This document shows positions 60,262-64,000 of a stretch of DNA of 64,000 bases, in pieces. The stretch lies in the NCBI GenBank assembly GCA_033980235.1, contig CM067064.1:29578170-29642169 (forward strand), given 5' to 3'. The DNA is from Diadema setosum (Eukaryota > Echinodermata > Echinoidea > Diadematoida > Diadematidae). Position 1 is the first letter of the stretch, and each line of letters starts with the position of its first letter. Both the position numbers and the translations under genes were made by a program. The notes beneath the pieces are model-generated. The model made no database searches, was not told the origin of the DNA, and worked only from the letters and a program-made list of their open reading frames with translations.

Positions 60262-60428
60262 GGGGGCGGATCCAGGAATTCCATAAAGAGGGGGCGACTT
60301 TACAAAATTAAAGAGGGCAGGGGCGCACACACCCCTCCCCCAATTTTTTCTTTTTATTTCTTTTGTTTTAACAAAAAATAAAGGGGAAGGAGCGCGCCCG
60401 GTGCGCTCCCCCTTGATCCGCCACTGTA
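60262..60428. repeat. GGCGGATCCAGG dispersed repeat
   Basis: GGGGCGGATCCAGGAATTCC at the left faces CTTGATCCGCCACTGTA at the right. A weaker relative (GGTGGCAGATCCAAGGGGCG) occurs at about 1892 and 4927 in the 3-kb duplication. It behaves like an old inverted-end element. Confidence 0.5.
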
Positions 60429-60553
60429 CTACCAAAGCGAACGCATTGAGATGGAGTCTCGTTTGTGTTGTGTTTCTCACTGAGTAATTACCCCTAACCT
60501 TAATTCGGTTTCTGAATTTACTGTGTATACAATGCACTGGTTGCATTCACTTT

Positions 60554-61069
60554 TACTGCAAAAAGATCGGTGTTTGGTTGAACTCCGTGGGTGTTAAATC
60601 TAACACCGATCAAGTGTCAACAGAGGACCACACCGACAGGTGTAGAAAGTATGTTGTGGTGGTGTTGAAAAGTGTTCACCTGGCACTTCCTGCATGTTAA
60701 TTTAACACTGTAGCTGGTGATATTTTTGACACTGCGCTGGTGTTGATTCAACAATGAGACTATATGGTGTTGATTTGATATTACTGGTGTTAATGTCAAT
60801 GGTAAAACACCAGCCCAGTGTTAAAAAGAGACCACACCAATTGTGTTGCTCTGGTGTAAATGTGTTCACATTTTTTTCCCCCAGAATCAAGTATACTTTA
60901 TCGGAAAGTTCTTGTCCGTCTTGTTGAAGTTCAAAATCAACAAGAAGAACAGTTGCTAATAAATTACCTATGTAAGTGACTCCCGAAGGTGTTAATTCAG
61001 CTCCACTTTATTGAGCACTGGAAATTGGACACCACCTTGGTGTTTTATTACACCCAACTTTTTGCAGTG
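60554..61069. mobile_element. CACTGCAAAAA MITE, copy 2
   Basis: The left end is TACTGCAAAAAGATCGGTGT (first C changed to T), the right end CCCAACTTTTTGCAGTG, then TA at 61070-61071. The interior is rich in GGTGTTA and TAACACC and matches 54433-54966 in reverse. Confidence 0.82.
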
Positions 61070-61071
61070 TA

Positions 61072-61554
61072 CTTCGTAATAATGCATCGCATCAATAATG
61101 ACCACGTGTAACTGTGTCTAATAGTTTCTGCTACTAATACCCTCGAAGGGGTTAACTAGTGTGGTTATTTTGTCTAAAACAACTCTCCTATTACCTGCCG
61201 TAATTGCTGCACCTACATTTGCATTGTGAACGGGGTGTAGGAGGCACTGGCATGTCGTACTCATATTGCTTCACATTGCAAGTAAATTATAGGTGCCTTA
61301 TATAAGGCACGCTTTATACCTGAATGCCGCTAAAGGTGATAAAGTTTGTAGTTCCCACGCAATTCATGCAATGTCATGGTTGAGGTATTACATAAAAAGT
61401 TCGGAGGGATAAGCATGTTTTTTTTCTGTTCTCGATCTTTAAACTGTTATCTTGATCAAGATAGTGGATTAAATTACACAAACGGAATACTGCATTTTTT
61501 TTATTTTAAAAAAAAAAAAATCACGCATGCGCACATCAATAGAGCCCGAAGTTG
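61072..61554. other. Intergenic, no feature seen
   Basis: A-run at about 61509-61520. No exon. Confidence 0.4.
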
Positions 61555-61755
61555 GACGTCTCGAGGGTTGCACAATGTTCTCTGGCGCTATTTTCCCCTT
61601 AAGCGGGTCAAAGTACATCTTAAGTGGGAGACACACAGCTAGGGCGGGAGAAATTCGTACTCAAGTGAGAGAGCGGGAGAAAAGTGGCATTAAAGCGGGA
61701 GATCTCCCACGGAAAGCGTGGGAGATCTCCGTCTTCTTTGGGAGTCTCTGTCTTC
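61555..61755 (-). mobile_element. Relative of the CAGAGACTCC element
   Basis: The right end GGGAGTCTCTG and internal GCGGGAGATCTCCCACG and GCGTGGGAGATCTCCG match motifs of 26700-27017 in reverse. The left end is not clear and I see no target duplication. Confidence 0.5.
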
Positions 61756-62490
61756 ATAAAGTCTCAACGCCCCAACTGTCTTATAATGACTGCATAGACT
61801 ATGTTGCATTTAGAAGTAGTCCAATACATTTATTTTTTTACCACCGACTTGCGTGAATCGTAGGAGAGTTTAGCCGATCTGAATTAAAAGAAAAATAGAG
61901 ATAATAGTTACACAATTCAATGAGGCAATGGACGAAGTATTTCAATACTTAAAGTTTTCTTTGACTGCCATACCACTTGGTAGTATTTTATCAAATATTT
62001 TATGAAATGTTTTATAGTTGCTTCAAATCTTAATCAGTTGTTAATCAGTTGTTATTTCTTATAGTATCGACCAACTTTAGAGATATCATTCTATGATTCA
62101 GATTGCTTGCGAGGCCCGCGATTCAACAATGCGGGTTTATTGGTGCATTATTAGGTTCTGTAATTGTTCTGATGGTGTGTGAACTTGGTGCATATTTGTT
62201 GTGATTGTTTAAAAACAAAATGGTCATCGGGATGATTTACTCATGTTGGGCAAGAACTGGATCTCGAGGAAGAATAACCAACTGGACATCTCCAGTCATT
62301 TCTTTTTTGTCTTTCTTTCTATGCTTGTATTGTGTTTAGTATATATTTTGTCTTTACCATGAAAGATAACTACTAGTACAGTACTATTACTTCTTCAGCT
62401 GATATAGATATATGATTATAGTATTTATTACCATTTTAACAGAGATAGCTATACATAAAGAGATAAAATGCTGCAAAACAAATTAATATA
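61756..62490. other. Intergenic, no feature seen
   Basis: No exon or named element. Confidence 0.4.
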
Positions 62491-62543
62491 TATATATATA
62501 TATAGAGAGAGAAGAGTCTGTACGTTTTTGAATGTGTGTGTTT

Positions 62544-62594
<51 letters not shown>

Positions 62595-62598
62595 TGAC
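62491..62598 (+). repeat. (TA)n and (GT)n microsatellites
   Basis: TA repeats at about 62489-62505 and GT repeats at about 62547-62596. Confidence 0.88.
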
Positions 62599-62976
62599 GA
62601 GGAGACAATTATAATTGTGTAGGATGCTTAGTGGATTTATGTCGATCCTTTCATTGGTCTTTTCGCCGTGTTATGTATAGCGGGCCTCGTGATATAGACG
62701 GAAGTGAAAGGGAACGAGAAAAAAGAAACAATGGGTACATCCGAGAAAATATCAACACAGGTGCTTTATGGAGAAGGTCGAAACCAGCAAACAATGGCTA
62801 GTTCACTGGGAATTGCCATTAACTATCTTCAGTACCACCATATTTTACTCGGGTACAGGCCTACCATCACCACTAAGACGGTTTAAAGGGAAATTCCGCA
62901 TTGGTGGCATGACCAAGTGATTGACAATGTTTTCGCGATCACGTTAGCCTGCTGTATGATTGCTTTTTTTTTTCAA
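62599..62976. other. Intergenic; lone TTAAAGGGAAATTCC terminus at 62883
   Basis: TTTAAAGGGAAATTCCGC at 62882 resembles the left end of the TTAA MITEs, but no matching right end is visible. It could be a remnant. Confidence 0.4.
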
Positions 62977-63329
62977 TCATACCCCCATTCCATAGAGACA
63001 TATTCCTCATCGGTCACTTGTCGGAAGCAAAGTTTTTTGCTTCCGGTCACCAACCGAAGTGTATAGGGATCGCAGTCTGACGATTCCGACTTGTGTTGGT
63101 CGACTATCAGTTCAGTGTCAGACAGTCATGTCAGGCGATGATCCGATGAGGCAAGATCGTCCGATAAGGATCGAACGCGATATGTCTGACACGCTGACCT
63201 GATAGTCGACCAACACAAGTCGGTTTCATCACACTGCGATCCGATACGCTTCGACGGGTCGCCGGAAGCAACAAACTTTGCTTCTGACAAGTGACCGATG
63301 AGAAAAATCACTGTGGAATGGGGGTATCA
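62977..63329. mobile_element. 353-bp foldback element, CATACCCCCATTCC ends
   Basis: TCATACCCCCATTCCA pairs with TGGAATGGGGGTATCA. Further in, CATCGGTCACTTGTCGGAAG, AACTTTGCTTCTGACAAGTG and GACTTGTGTTGGTCGACTAT pair with partners on the other side, giving arms of about 145 bases. CpG and GATC/CGATC motifs are dense. No protein. Confidence 0.8.
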
Positions 63330-63339
63330 GAGCGTTCTA

Positions 63340-63808
63340 GGGCTTACACCCGTAAATAAAATGGAATGCTCCAGACCCCTTCACAAATTCGTACCAAGAT
63401 ACCAAAATAAATGAAGAAAAAAAATAATTAAAAATCAATGATGTAGTTTGGCAAAAAACTGAATAGCTTTAGATATTGAGTATGAATTCCTCTACAAACT
63501 GCATTTTGGTTGGAAGCTGAAAGCTTTTCTAATGGAATTTGAGGGGACTATATTTCATTGGGTACGTGTACGGAAAATAGGTGATTTTTTTGAGTGACAA
63601 GAACTCGTAGTCTGGATTTGCGGACCCCTGGACAGAATTTCGACTGAAGAACCCACCCTGAAAATTTGATGGATGAAAGGGTATATCTCACTTATCCAGG
63701 TTATAGTGAAGCTGAAACACCTCATTTCTCACAGCTATTTTGCAGAATTTTTTGAAATTTGATTTTTAACACACATCCCCATGGGGAAATATTTATGGGT
63801 GTGAGCCC
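63340..63808 (-). mobile_element. 469-bp MITE, GGGCTCACACCC ends, TCTA duplication
   Basis: Reverse-orientation copy of 36503-36969. It begins GGGCTTACACCCGTAAATA and ends ATTTATGGGTGTGAGCCC. TCTA flanks it on both sides (63336-63339, 63809-63812). Length and interior are conserved, so both copies are fairly young. Confidence 0.88.
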
Positions 63809-63812
63809 TCTA

Positions 63813-64000
63813 TTTCTTCTCAGCATAGCAATGTTATTCAAATTTTTCGCTTTATTGCATTTCATTGTGTTTTAAGGGAGCCCGGCTGTAAATTTGAACC
63901 ATTTTATGCAAATGTTAGGTTAGCTGCGGATGAATGAAGGAACATTGTGAGACACACGAGAACACGAAGGGGAAGTATGAAGCCGGTTGGAACTTCATTA
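63813..64000. other. Window end, no feature seen
   Basis: No exon or element recognised in the last 190 bases. Confidence 0.4.

Noticed and set aside
62704..62886. 60-codon plus-strand frame ending at TTTAAAGGG
   Set aside because: Short, no recognised features, and its end runs into a MITE-like terminus.

Overview
The window looks like a stretch of animal nuclear genome, probably a marine invertebrate and perhaps an echinoderm; that placement is inference. Coding DNA is sparse and split by long introns with GT/AG ends. Microsatellites and homopolymer runs are common. Most of the non-coding space is short DNA transposons with inverted ends, plus CR1/L2-like retrotransposons. There are no bacterial operons, CRISPR arrays or rRNA genes, and I saw no convincing tRNA.

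Layout. 1-9 kb: a 3-kb tandem duplication carrying a long hairpin element, then back-to-back MITEs. 9.0-32.6 kb, minus strand: one gene I could assemble into nine coding exons with matching phases (638 codons). I read it as TEDC2, the tubulin epsilon and delta complex subunit. Its introns hold one CR1-like reverse transcriptase fragment in sense, one decayed fragment in antisense, and more than a dozen MITEs. 34.7-36.5 kb: three tandem 0.6-kb units with G-rich cores, followed by a MITE with 4-bp target duplications. 41.5-43.7 kb, plus strand: a two-exon ankyrin-repeat gene, closest by eye to ANKRD63. 47.5-53.8 kb: a nearly complete L2/CR1-like retrotransposon whose ORF2 is broken by one stop codon. 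54-64 kb: more nested MITEs and foldbacks, and one possible orphan exon.

The most informative feature is the transposon archaeology. One TTAA-flanked MITE is split into three pieces between 47.4 and 55.1 kb. The retrotransposon sits in the first gap. A second MITE sits in the second gap and is itself split by a third MITE. Elsewhere, filled and empty copies of the same host repeat within this window fix target duplications directly: TA for the CTGTAAAAGTGG family and TCA for a 323-bp foldback. Other duplications are read from flanks: TTACAA for a 318-bp element, TATA and TCTA for a 467-bp family. At least five MITE families with unrelated interiors share TTAAAGG-like ends and TTAA duplications, which suggests mobilisation by one or a few related transposases. 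No transposase gene is present here.
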